Shown one piece after another: positions 44,886-55,237 of a DNA stretch of 64,000 nt. The position numbers were made by a program, and so were the translations under genes. This stretch comes from Armigeres subalbatus (taxonomy: Eukaryota; Arthropoda; Insecta; Diptera; Culicidae). The notes under the pieces were generated by a model. It searched no databases, was not told where the DNA came from, and saw only the letters and a program-made list of their open reading frames with translations. The stretch is taken from assembly GCF_024139115.2 (NCBI RefSeq), contig NC_085141.1, positions 42,777,065 through 42,841,064 of the forward strand, written 5' to 3'. The first letter of the stretch is position 1. Every line of letters starts with the position of its first letter.

Positions 44886-45162
44886 TTGGCATTACATCCC
44901 CACACTGGGACAGAGCCGCCTCGCAACTTTTAGTGTTCATTAAGCACTTCCACAGTGTTAATGCGAGGTTTCTAAGCCAAGTTACCATTTTTGCATTCGT
45001 ATGTCATTAGACTAACACGATAATACTTGTATGCCCAGGGAAGTAGAGACAATTTCCAATCCGAAAATTTGCCTAGATCGGCACCGGGAATCGAACCCAG
45101 CGACCCTCAGCATGGTCTTGCTTTGTAGCCGCGCGTCTTACCGCACGGCTAAGGAGGGCCCC
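44837..45162 (-). mobile_element. Feilai-type SINE with expanded (CTT)n tail and 11-bp TSD
   Basis: The complement of the SINE at 42091: tail (ctt) about 17 times at 44837-44885, body, then head ending ctaaggagggcc. Flanks ttttttgtaat at 44826-44836 and 45163-45173. The long triplet tail is a microsatellite seeded by the SINE. Confidence 0.88.
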
Positions 45163-45297
45163 TTTTTTGTAATATCGATTTTAAATTTTAAAACTGATTT
45201 TTTTGTAATATTGATTTTATTTTTTTAAACTATTTTTTTTTTCAATATAGAAATCGGTTTTTTATTTTTTGGATATTTTCCCAAGTAACTTCTGAGA

Positions 45298-45471
45298 AGA
45301 CCATGCTGAGGGTGGCTGGGTTCGATTACCGGTTCCGGTCTAGACAATTTTCGGATTGGAAATTGTCTCGACTTCCCTGGGCATAAAAGTATCATCGTGT
45401 TAGCCTCATGATATACGAATGCAAAAATGGTAACTTGGCTAAGAAACCTCGCAGCTAATAACTGTGGAAGT
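45298..45471 (+). mobile_element. Feilai-type SINE, truncated at both ends
   Basis: Begins inside the head (gaccatgctgagggtggctg) and ends at ctgtggaagt, directly abutting the hAT-like MITE at 45472. Confidence 0.8.
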
Positions 45472-45613
45472 CAGTGGCGTAGCCAGGGGGGTGGTTTTGG
45501 GCATAACCACCCCCCCACCCCCCAATGACAAAATTTTTAGAAGAAATTTTTTTTTTCAAAAAAAAATGTGTTCAGAAAACCCCCCCCAGACCAATTTTCT
45601 GGCTACGCCCCTG
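45472..45613. mobile_element. Short MITE, ends CAGTGGCGTAGCCA / TGGCTACGCCCCTG
   Basis: 142 bp with inverted ends and C- and T-rich blocks that mirror loosely. Close to the copy at 46746-46880, which has an 8-bp duplication. The target duplication of this copy is not visible. Confidence 0.8.
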
Positions 45614-45998
45614 CATTGGTTAAATGACATTTCGTCCAAAGGGTATATGTCGAATTGAAATGCTTGTCTTATTCTTTTCATTGATACTTTTCCTTTCAAT
45701 CAATATTTATACAATAACTAGCTGACCCGGCGAACTTTGTCTCGCCAAAAATTGATCAATTTTCTGATACAATTTTATTGTTTCCAAAATTTATTTAGAA
45801 AACACATCGGTTCTTCAGAATAATGTCTTATGATTGTAGGAAAAACCATTTCATCGAAAAGATTGAGTTTTGATTTGCAAAGCATTCCAACTTCATCATA
45901 ACATTTTTCCTCGTAAAAAGAAGAAGAAAACGAATATAAACTAGCAAAAATTGGGCTGTCTATTCTTGAGTGATGCGCGCTCGTACAAATGCCAACTT

Positions 45999-46002
<4 letters not shown>
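45614..46002. other. No gene; holds the phrase actagctgacccggcgaact
   Basis: AT-rich. At 45717-45736 the 20-mer actagctgacccggcgaact stands out as GC-rich; I recall near-identical phrases at the edge of repeats in many invertebrates, so it may be the end of another repeat. Nothing coding. Confidence 0.35.

Positions 46003-46065
<63 letters not shown>
46003..46065. repeat. (TA)n microsatellite, about 31 units
   Basis: Uninterrupted alternating TA directly next to the left end of the long-TIR transposon; the frames full of Y and I on both strands are artefacts. Confidence 0.97.
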
Positions 46066-46068
<3 letters not shown>

Positions 46069-46745
46069 CGATTCCACGGGAAAAAAATAGAGTTGAAAAA
46101 AAAAGTTGTCCAATTTTGCTCAAAATCGCTTGGTATGTTTATTAGGGTGACCATGTTCGATATAGGGTTACCAGAAAAATCGCTATTTTTCGAATTTTTT
46201 TATTTTTAAAAAAATCATAACTTTTGAACCACTGGATCGATTTGCAATATTTTTTTATAGATAGAAAGTTTATTACTTCTAGTTCTTACTAAAATTTTTG
46301 TTTGGTGTATTAGTGTACTCAAGTTTGCTAAAATGGTCAAAATATTCGTTTTTTAAGATTTTTTAAATGTTGGACCACAACGACTATATATTTTTATATT
46401 TTTTTATGAAAATTTAAATATTTTTACATAACATATCAAAAAATTAGAAATGTTCATCGAGCCGTTTTTAAGTTACATTTTTTTGAAAATTTCATGTTTT
46501 CTGCCCATACACACATGGAATGAACGTTATTCTCCACTATTTCAAATAGCTCAAATTAAATCAAAAGTATGAAAATGTTATTCAAGAGTGTTTGTTTGGT
46601 CTCGTTTATTAGAAGAATTTACGAATCGCAATAGTTGAAAATAATTCAATCGGAATAGTCTGGTGTTGTTATTGATAACTTCATTCTCCAAAATCGCAAA
46701 GCAATATGTCATTTTTCAAAAAGGTTGGTTTTCAGCGATCAATAC

Positions 46746-46880
46746 CAGTGGCGTAGCCACGGGGGTGGTTTTGGGTATAAAACCCCCCCCAAAGACAAAA
46801 TTTTTAGAAGAAATTTTTTTTTGCGAAAATTTTTTTTTTCAGAAAACCCCCCCCAGACCAATTTTCTGGCTACGCCACTG
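46746..46880. mobile_element. Short hAT-like MITE, 8-bp TSD, nested
   Basis: 135 bp, cagtggcgtagccacggg to ggctacgccactg, flanked by atcaatac and atccatac (one mismatch). An 8-bp duplication is the hAT habit. It lies inside the long-TIR transposon, so it came later. Confidence 0.85.
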
Positions 46881-47110
46881 ATCCATACAATAGGTTACCT
46901 GCTTTGTTTATATGTTTTCAATATTTTTGATGCAGGTAATTCATTGTATTTTCTTTTTTGATTATGATTCATCTGTCTCCTTTTCCTTGTTCACTCTACC
47001 TAAATGATACCCAAAGGGACTATTTAATGTGGTCTATAAGATAAAGTATATGTCAGTCAAGAAAATCAGTGAAATTGTCCAGTTGCCTTACTGAAGAAAC
47101 GTTTAATACA

Positions 47111-49406
47111 ATGAAGCACGAATGCTCAAATTGCCATGTTTGGAGTAATTGTTACAGGAAACTTACTCCTAAACTGTATGATTATGCAGCGGAAAGGAGA
47201 ATAAAATTGGATAAAAGCTGTTCCCACATTTGTAATACCTGCTATTGCCGACTTTATCGCATTATCAAGAAAGGAAACGAGCCAGCAGCTCCAAGTGCAG
47301 TTAATATAGAATGTGAAAATCAAGAACTCACCGTTTCTGAACCATCGAAACTTGATGATCTCGCCGTTGCCGGACCATCAGACACCAATAATTTCGCCGT
47401 GGCGGGACCATCTAGAGTGAACAATTTCGCCGCACCAGCAAACATCAATAATGGTGGTTTCGAAATAATCGATCCCAATGCCGCTGGATCATCGGAAATT
47501 GACGCTGTTCCTAGTGTTGGTAAGCAGAATAATCTCTTCTTTTTGTTCATTCAGACATCATGATTTGCTACTTTGTACTAGTTGTACTCGATTATTCAGA
47601 AAATTGAAAAAACATCAGTTCCGTATAATCTTACCTAATCCAACCTAGTAGCTCAATTTGTAGAGCAGTTGCCTATCATGCAACAAAATAGAATAATCGA
47701 ATACAATATGTATTACATTATATGAAGAAACATGCTCCTAACTAATAGTTATTTTTCCATCTTGTTTTCAGAATCTTTGTTTTCTTTGGAATCAACGAGT
47801 GCTGAATCAATTGGTAGCGCTGGTGCCCAGAAACCCGGAGACGGTCAGGAAATTCTTCAACAAATGAAGGCAAAATTTGATGAAATATCTGACAGAAACG
47901 ATCGATATAGGATTCTAACTTCCCTTCCCAAATCCTGGACTGCATACAAAATGATGCAAGAATTCGGTGTTTCGCAACGAACTGCTCAACGTGCAAAGAA
48001 ATTACAGATTGAAAAAGGTTTTATGAGCACACCGGAGACCAGAGTAAATATGTTGTCTTTGAGCGATGATACTCTAACTGTAGTTAGGGACTTTTATAAT
48101 AGTGACGAGATAAGCAGAGCATGTCCTGGGAAAAGGGATTTCGTTATTGAAAATATGGCAGGAGAAAAAGTGCATGTACAGCGCAGGTTACTTTTATGTG
48201 AATTTTATTCAATTTTCAAAGAGCAATATTTTACTTTTAAAATTGGATTTTCAATGTTTTCCAGCAGCCGCCCAAAAAATTGTATTCTAGCTGGTTCAAG
48301 TGGAACGCATACTGTCTGCGTATGCATTTATCATCAGAATGTTAAATTAATGTTTAAAACCCTTAAGGACAAGAAACTTATTCATAACCATTTAAAAACG
48401 TATCATGACTTGTTTTTTAAAATACTTTGTGAAAATCCTACAGAGAAATGTTGGTTGAAAACCTGTGATCATTGCCCGGGTACGCAGACACTGGAGAATG
48501 ACCTGATGAATTTTCTTGAAAATGTCGATTCCTTAGAATTTAAACAATGGAAGCAAACAGATCGTTGTCATTAAATGAATTCAATGCGAATGGATGCAGA
48601 AGAGTATGTGGAAACATTTTTAGAAAAATTAAGCGAATTATCTCCGCATAATTTTATTGCAGAGCAACAAGGAAACTACTTAAAACAACTTAAAATTAAT
48701 TTGGAAGCAACTGATTGCATTATAATTGCTGACTTCTCTGAAAATTACTCTTTTGTTATTTAGGACGCTATACAAGGTTTTCATTGGGCAAACGCTCAAT
48801 GCACAATCCATCCTTTTGCCATATATTATAAGGATGAAGCACAACATTTGAAGTTTACAAGCTTCATAGCAATCGCAGAATTTACTAAACATAACCATTT
48901 TGCCGTTCGGCTGTTTATAACAAATTGTGTGAACATCATTAAAAAAAAGCTACCTTACCTGAAAAATATCCATTTTTTTTTCTGATGGATCAGGCAGTCA
49001 ATACAAAAATAAGATGACTACTTTCAATTTGTGCCACATGTACAAAGACTTCGGTCTTAAAGCAGAGTGGAACTTTTTTGCCACTTGCCATGGAAAAGGG
49101 CCTTGTGACGCTTTAGGAGGTGTTCTAAAGCGAAACGCTTCAAATGCAAGTTTACAAGGCCATCATATTACAACTGCATACGAACTTTACTCTTGGGCTG
49201 TTTCTAAAGTAGATTCCAAAATATATTACGAGTTTTTCTCGGAAAAAGATTACAATGCAATGGAAAAGAAAATAAAGAACCGTTATACTCGTGTAAAACA
49301 AATCTCTGGGACACAATCGTTTCATTACTTTAAGCCACAAAATGAAAATTACATTATCGTGAAACGGTTTTCGTTTTCAGATGAAGAAAAGTGTGTTAAA
49401 TTGTAA
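47111..49406 (+). pseudogene. Transposase-like gene of the long-TIR element, decayed
   Basis: Exon 1 (47111-47519) has a cysteine-rich start (HECSNCHVWSNC ... CSHICNTCYC), probably zinc-binding. A GT-AG intron of 252 bp (47520-47771) joins in phase to exon 2. Exon 2 has SWTAYKMMQEFGVSQRTAQR, a likely helix-turn-helix, then FKIGFSMFSSSRPKNCILAG, SSGTHTVCVCIYHQNVKLM, and an RNase-H-like core: CIIIADFSENYSF, DGSGSQYKN and FFATCHGKGPCDALGG, which would supply acidic catalytic residues. It is broken by TAA at 48572-48574, TAG at 48761-48763 and one extra T in the run at 48973-48981. I remember this protein family as widespread and mostly uncharacterised in animals; the superfamily name is open. 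Confidence 0.75.
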
Positions 49407-49589
49407 GAATTTTGCTATTATTTTTTTTGCTATTTTTTTTTTTATGAATTATGAAAAATAAAAATAATCAAATTAAATGCTGAGTTTTAATTGAAGGTAA
49501 TCAGAGAAAACCATTGCTTGTAGTCTAAAGCTTTGAGATTTGATCTACCATTCCTCAATATAGCAGAGCTAAGATTCTCTCAGACTCAG

Positions 49590-49843
49590 TAAAAACTAGA
49601 AGTAATAAGCTTTCTATCCATAAAAAAACATTGCAAATCGATACAGTGGTTCAAAAGTTTTTAAAATAAAAAAATTCGAAAAATAGCGATTTTTCTGGTA
49701 ACCCTATATCGAACATGGTAACCCTAATAAAAAAAATAAAAAAATACGGGTCTAATTATTTTCGATGAAGAACATACCAAGCGATTTTGTGCAAAATTGG
49801 ACAACTTTTTTTTTCAACTCTATTCTTTTTCCGTGGAATCGCT
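49590..49843. repeat. Inner duplicate of the right terminal repeat
   Basis: The complement of 46066 to about 46290, ending ccgtggaatcgctg at 49843, where the inner edge of the longer repeat (aacgttcattccatg) starts at once. Only the outer 225-250 bp are repeated. Confidence 0.8.
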
Positions 49844-50340
49844 GAACGTTCATTCCATGTGTGTATGGGCAGAAAACTTGAAATTTTCAAAAAAATGTAA
49901 CTCAAAAACGGCTCGATGAACATTTCTAATTTTTCGATATGTTATGTAAAAATATTTGAATTTTCATAAAAAAATATAAAAATATATAGTCGTTGTGGTC
50001 CAACATTTAAAAAATCTTAAAAAACGAATATTTTGACCATTTTAGCAAATTTGAATTCACCAATACACCAAACCAAAAATTTTAGTAAGAACTAGAAGTA
50101 ATAAGCTTTCTATCCATAAAAAAATATTGCAAATCGATCCAGTGGTTCAAAAGTTATGATTTTTTTTAAATAAAAAAAATCGAAAGATAGCGATTTTTCT
50201 GGTAACCCTTATATCGAACATGGTCACCCTAATAAAAAAAAATACGGGTCTAATTATTTTCGATGAAGAACATACCAAGCGATTTTGAGCAAAATTGGAC
50301 AACTTTTTTTCAACTCTATTCTTTTCCCGTGGAATCGCTG

Positions 50341-50971
50341 ATATATAGAATAGAAGAATAGAATAGAATAGAATAGAAGATAGATAGATTCGTTCGGTAT
50401 AAAACTCACTTTCAACCATAGCTCGTTAATTATTGGCCGTAAATTTAATTTCGACGAAATGGTCATATGACTTGATATCTATTAGACGCAATGTCTTTCT
50501 GACCAACTGTCATTTGACAAAACATCAAAGACCTGTGCATGAGTTCATCAAATTCACTCACCTAATGGATTTTGACACTTGAGCGGCGTATTCGCTCGAA
50601 TAAAAATTCATTTTGCGTTAATTATACGACCCGCCCAAACAGCAGAATTTCTCAGACGATCCCCACCGATGTGTATCCAAATGAGTGTCTAGTATAGGAA
50701 CGAAATGCGTTCATATTTAATTTATGCACTTGTTCTCGCACCGGTTGTTTCTATCAAGGTTGTTGAAGTGCAATCATGCTTCGCACCGGTGGTGAATATT
50801 ATTAGGTTCTGCAGCGTCTGTATCTAACCTCAAACTGATGACTGATTAGTAGTACTTCGCGTTGGACTCGGGGGCAGCCAACCAATCACGAACTCGAACC
50901 TTGTCGGAGTCAGTGGAAAGTACTACTGAACTGTCAAAAAAAGTTCATTCGACGAGGACCGAATTCATTCG
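50341..50971. other. (GAATA)n run and unassigned DNA
   Basis: A pentamer run gaatagaata at about 50348-50385, then AT-rich DNA. From about 50650 the words gacgatccccacc and two gcaccggt motifs (about 50735 and 50784) resemble the ends of the Harbinger region further right. Confidence 0.45.
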
Positions 50972-51131
50972 TGACGTCATGCTGCAGAACCTAATAGACA
51001 TTATAGCTTCCATAGACGAGCGCAGGAACGGTTGGGTCATTTCAATTAAGTGTGTTTTTCCACATTTTCACAGTGTACCACGTGAATTTGACGTCACACG
51101 CTACATTGCTTGGATTGCAATCGTGACGTCA
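50972..51131. promoter_or_regulatory. Three perfect TGACGTCA sites in 160 bp
   Basis: The palindrome tgacgtca, the full CRE site bound by CREB/ATF proteins, occurs at 50972-50979, 51089-51096 and 51124-51131. The first and third share the longer word gtgacgtcatgct. Whether they work is unknown. The 97-codon frame across them (50862-51155) has no recognisable domain and starts with a non-ATG codon. Confidence 0.5.
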
Positions 51132-51205
51132 TGCTCGTTTGGCTACACTAACTGACAGTTCGTTTGGCAACACTCGCCTTCGCCTCAGCTCGTCTATGGA
51201 ACCTA

Positions 51206-51581
51206 CACGGAACCGCGAAACAACTCACTTTACGGTTCCTTTCACTCGAATCCGCCCTTGCGTGGAAGTCAAAAATAAGTAAAATGCGAAAAAATCCGGT
51301 GAGTACTTTGCCTTTACTCCCGTGTTGAATTTTCACCCACTATGAAGTTTCACCAACTCAAATTTATGTTATTTTCACTCACTCGAGACTATGGTGAAAA
51401 CAACTTAAATTCGGCTTCTTCCACGGAACAGCATACGTTGGGTCGATGCAGCTCTCTTTGTTTATAATATCATTCATGAGAGGGAGTGAGAAAACTACCT
51501 AATATTGAGTTAAAAATTTGAACTTCGTACTCAAAGTTGAGTTCTTTAAACTTTTTTTTTAGGTTCTTTATTTTTTCTGTG
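51206..51581. mobile_element. Probable TA-flanked MITE, ends CACGGAACC / GGTTC...CTGTG
   Basis: The left end cacggaaccgcgaaac and the right end ttctttattttttctgtg are roughly inverted, between TA at 51204-51205 and 51582-51583. Inner words ttcactc/gagtgaa recur. Moderate support only; the general plan matches 2482-2784. Confidence 0.5.
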
Positions 51582-51779
51582 TATAGTGTCTATATAGTGA
51601 ATATCCGGTTGCTATTGAGGCGAACACGGAAATAAATAAAAACAGGAAATTTTTTTTTTTTTTTTTTTCAGAACGCGCCCCAACTTTTGTAACATAAGTA
51701 TGTGCGTAATGCATTTTGTGATCAGATTAGCTAGACACACATCTGCTATGTGGCACTAGCTTACATATATGCAATAATT

Positions 51780-52375
51780 TAGTGAGGTGAATATCTCGAG
51801 ATCTATATAAGACTTAGAAAGATTTTGTCTTCTACAAAGTTGTTCGGGTAGCCATAACATTTATGATGGAGAATAGTTTAGTTTGGAATTCATACGCATA
51901 ACGGCGCTAGTGTATAAGAAATAACCTGTTAGGTTAAATATTTCTAAATCCGTTAGAGTTAGAAAGTGGTCACAATACACTAGCGCCGCCAAGCGGTTGT
52001 ATTATTAACTAAACTTGCTTTCGTCATGATGGTTTTAATCATCCGAACAACTTTGTAGAAGACGGCAATATTCTTAAGATTTCAACTATCGAAATATCTA
52101 ACCTTTTAGGTTATTTCCAATTCACTAGCACCGCCAAACGGCTGTATTTCAAACTAAACTTATTTTTATCATGATATTTTTGACCACCCAATCAACTTTG
52201 TAGAAGATGCCAATATTCTAAAAATTCCAGATTTCGAGATATCTAATCTATCAGGTTATTTCATATGCACTAGCGCCTCCAATCAGTTGAAATCGAAACT
52301 AAACTGACCTCCATCACAATAGTTTTGATGATGAATAACCGAACAATTTTTCAGAAGACGGCACATTTTTCATTT
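51780..52375. repeat. Degenerate repeats of about 150 bp, first unit inverted
   Basis: The words cactagcgccgccaa, actaaac, catgatggttttaatcatcc, caactttgtagaagacggca and ctaacc...aggttattt occur in order around 51960-52120, 52120-52260 and 52260-52370. The same words occur in complement at 51800-51930 (tcttctacaaagttgttcgg, ggcgctagtgtat, aataacctgttagg). So one unit faces the others. Confidence 0.7.
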
Positions 52376-52614
52376 ATGTTACTCTATATTTCCGTGTGAT
52401 AGTTTGGCAACGGTTGGAGCGGGTCGCCAAATTTGCCAACTCGCTATTCACCGAAGGTTGCGTTTACATTTCCCAAACCCGTTTACCAACGACCGGTGCG
52501 AGTTCGCGTCATGATACAGGTTGCTATTTTGGCTTTATTTACGCACTGGTGGGGATCGTCTAAGAGCAAGCGCACCAATGCGTTGCTACAGCTATTATAG
52601 TAACGATCACCATA

Positions 52615-53699
52615 CACGGTTGTTTGCTAAAACCCATTAATGGGTGAAAAAACACCCATTTTCGCTAGAAGTGTCTCTCCCCATTCAATGGGTAAAAGTG
52701 ATTTACCCATTGTCAAAAAACAAATTTGCGGCAAAATGGGTAAATAAATACCCATTTTTCTACTATGAGGGGAGAGCATTTTATTTGTTATTCATTAATT
52801 TTTTGTTCTAGAACATTTGTTTTAAATTAAAATTAACAGGGGAAAAAATGCTTCTTTTATTTCCATCCATTGTTATCATACCTAAATCTAATTAATATAA
52901 AACATAAATTAGTTTGAAGTGTTTTTGTTCGACCAAAAGACGCTGATCTCGATACTATTGCCATCACAGCCGGTTCTGATTCCTGCACCAGCACGAAACT
53001 ATATCAGTCCGTTGATCTGAATCCATTGATTGAAGTTGCTTGCCCCGGATCCGCCCGGATGGCGGATGGTCCTTATGGTATATATAGCGGTGTTCATTCT
53101 CCGTTGTTCGCTCCGATGAAGGTTCTGCTCTTTGGGTTAAGTCGAAATCCCATTTCACTGGTCGAATGGGGACTTATAAATTTTTGTTTCTGTTGTATAA
53201 ATAAAACGCGATATTTTAAAACATAAACTATGTTCAATAAAATGGATCACTACAGTAAAAGAAATTAATAAGAACATACCTTTTTCCTCCATAAGGGTTT
53301 GGTTTATACTCGGGTTTATATTAGCAAAGAAACGGAAAAATCGATGTAAACGGAAGAATAGAAGAACATCCTTCTTTCGCCCATAAGTTAACCTGAAGAG
53401 ATATAGAAGTTTAGTAACATTCAAATAAATAAAAATGTCGTTTACTTACAAAATCATTACCTAGATTGAGCAGGGAGCATCTCCTGCCATCAGGAGAAAA
53501 ATATTTAATTTGATCACAACTATTTTTTCACCCATTAATGGGTAAAAAAATGCACATTTTTATCTCCATATAAAATTATAAGATGGGTATTTTTTCACCC
53601 ATTTTCGAATTGAAATATTACCCCTTTTTTGACAGCGCCACACGCTTCCAAAAAATGTATACTTTTTTACCCATTAATGGGTTTTTGCCAGTAACCGTG
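52615..53699. mobile_element. TA-flanked element with CACGGTT ends and ACCCATTAATGGGT palindromes
   Basis: Ends cacggttgtttgctaaaacc and its near complement ggtttttgccagtaaccgtg, between TA at 52613-52614 and 53700-53701; 1085 bp. The palindrome acccattaatgggt lies just inside both ends (about 52636 and 53670) and again, whole or in part, at about 52685, 52745, 53530 and 53585. No transposase frame. It sits in the left flank of the Harbinger genes and shares its terminus with 2482-2784. Confidence 0.85.
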
Positions 53700-53924
53700 T
53701 AACGTAGTTATCGCACCGGTGGTTGCTATCCGGGTGCGGGAAACAGCAATGCATTTCAGAATTACATGCAGTTGCTATTTGAATGTAACGTCAAAATTTT
53801 TGTTTTGGCTCCGTATAGGCTGTTTTTGTTTTTGTTATGCATTCTAATACATTCTAAAGTGGTGTCAAGAGTTGCTTGATAATTTAGTAGATTTTATAGT
53901 TGATTCAATTATTGTGAAGCTGAG

Positions 53925-55145
53925 ATGAGTGCGTCGAAAAAACGAGCAAAAAATTGGAGTATAGCGGAGGATGAGGCACTGTGCACTGCATGGCTGAATA
54001 TATCGCAAGATGCAAGCATCGGAACGAACCAGCGTATCGAAACGATGTATGATCGGGTATATGATTTGTTCATAGAGATTACCACGGAACGGCATGTGTT
54101 GGCAAATCCGGAACTGCGTGCCGCTAGTGGCATCAAAGCCAGGTAGCATCTCATAAGCAAAATGATCAGAAAGTTTGCTGGTTACCATGCTCAAATTGAG
54201 TCTCGCTGCCAAAGTGTTGCCTCACTGGAAGATATTTTAAAACAGGCGGTCACTTCATTTGCAGCTTCGGAAAACGCCTCGTTTTCCCTGATGCACTGTT
54301 ATATTATTCTTCAAAGTGCTCCGAAGTGGCAGCAGTACAACAAAGTAAAGGTATGTCCTTTTGTTTATCTGTTACTCATATTCCTAATTGGTTGATGAAT
54401 GTGTCCTTCTTCTTCTTATTGGCATTACATCCCCACACTGGGACAGAGCCGCCTCGCAGCTTAGTGTTCATTAAGCACTTCCACAGTTATTAACTGCGAG
54501 TTTTCTAAGCCAGGTTACCATTTTTGCATTCGTATATCATGAGGCTAACACGATGATACTTTTATGCCCAGGGAAGTCGAGACAATTTCCAATCCGAAAA
54601 TTGCCTAGACCGACACCGGGAATCGAACCCAGCCACCCTCAGCATGGTCTTGCTTTGTAGCCGCGCGTCTTACCGCACGGCTAAGGAGGGCCCCAGTGTC
54701 CTAGGCCCAACCAAAACGAAAATCGTATGCAGATGAAAACGTTGAAAACGCCAGGCAGGAAGTAATCATGCCAGATGATATGCCTTCGACCTCCAAACGA
54801 CCTATGGGACAAAAGGCTAGTAAATCCCTTAAGAAGCACCATGGATTCGCTGCAACTAATGCTGGACTGGAAATGGCGAAGGCTGGCACTCAGTTGGCGT
54901 ATGCTGCAAAAAAAAGGTTAGCTTACAGCCAACAGAAAGCTGTGGCCTTGAGCAGATTGGCCAACCATTCGATTATGTCGATGGATTTGAACGGCTTGAA
55001 TACGACCGCTAAAGAATATTATATGTTGGAGCAATCAAGAATATTGAAAGAGACCAGAGAGTTGGCCGAAATAGAACCGGGTTCAGAACCAGAGCCTGAA
55101 GACGATGATCTGCCTAACGACGATGCTTCGGAAGAGAATGTTTAG
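53925..55145 (+). pseudogene. Myb/SANT-like partner protein of the Harbinger element, one nonsense codon
   Basis: Exon 1 (53925-54350) starts MSASKKRAKNWSIAEDEALC with an AWLNISQDASIG block, the Myb/SANT-like trihelix of PIF/Harbinger accessory proteins, which bind transposon ends and carry the transposase into the nucleus. A GT-AG intron (54351-54704) joins in phase to exon 2 (54705-55145), which has RPMGQKASKSLKKHHG, a helical Ala-rich part and an acidic C-terminus. The full frame would be 288 codons. An in-frame TAG at 54144-54146, where a tryptophan codon TGG is expected, stops it at residue 73. The intron holds a Feilai-type SINE. The gene runs toward the transposase gene; 92 bp separate their stop codons. 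Confidence 0.82.
54405..54694 (-). mobile_element. Feilai-type SINE in the intron of the Myb-like gene
   Basis: The complement of the SINE at 42091, tail cttcttcttattggcattac to head ctaaggagggccc. The B box in complement is ggaatcgaaccc (54620-54631). Possible short duplication gtgtcct at both sides. It lies antisense to the gene. Confidence 0.9.
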
Positions 55146-55237
55146 CTATAACACTGGTGTTGGAAACTTTATATATTTCTATATAGATATAAGTAGAGAA
55201 AAACCTGATCTGTTGGAAAACTAATCTTCGTTTCCCT

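Larger units (their letters stand above)
46066..50340. mobile_element. DNA transposon with inverted terminal repeats of about 460-500 bp
   Basis: The left end, cagcgattccacggg (46066), and the right end, cccgtggaatcgctg (to 50340), are inverted, and similarity runs inward to about 46529 on the left and back to about 49844 on the right. A second, shorter copy of the right end lies at 49590-49843 and abuts the long one, so the right side is duplicated. Flanks are atatata on both sides, a possible 7-bp target duplication that the adjacent TA run makes uncertain. One gene lies inside (47111-49406). A small hAT-like MITE (46746-46880) inserted into it later. The superfamily is not assigned. Confidence 0.85.

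Noticed and set aside
45472..45613. 8-bp duplication around the first CAGTGGCGTAGCC element
   Set aside because: The flanks (gtggaagt and cattggtt) do not match. Only the copy at 46746-46880 shows a duplication.
45941..46209. Frames with long YIYIYI runs
   Set aside because: They result from the (TA)n microsatellite.
47646..47690. tRNA-like gtagctcaatttgtagagca in the transposase intron
   Set aside because: It looks like a D-arm with an A box, but no B box or T arm follows. It is at most a tRNA scrap.
48198..48268. A second intron in the long-TIR transposase
   Set aside because: Splice-like words occur (cag-gttact, ttttccag), but the frame reads through with family-like text (LLLCEFYSIFKEQYF, KIGFSMFSS), so it is coding.
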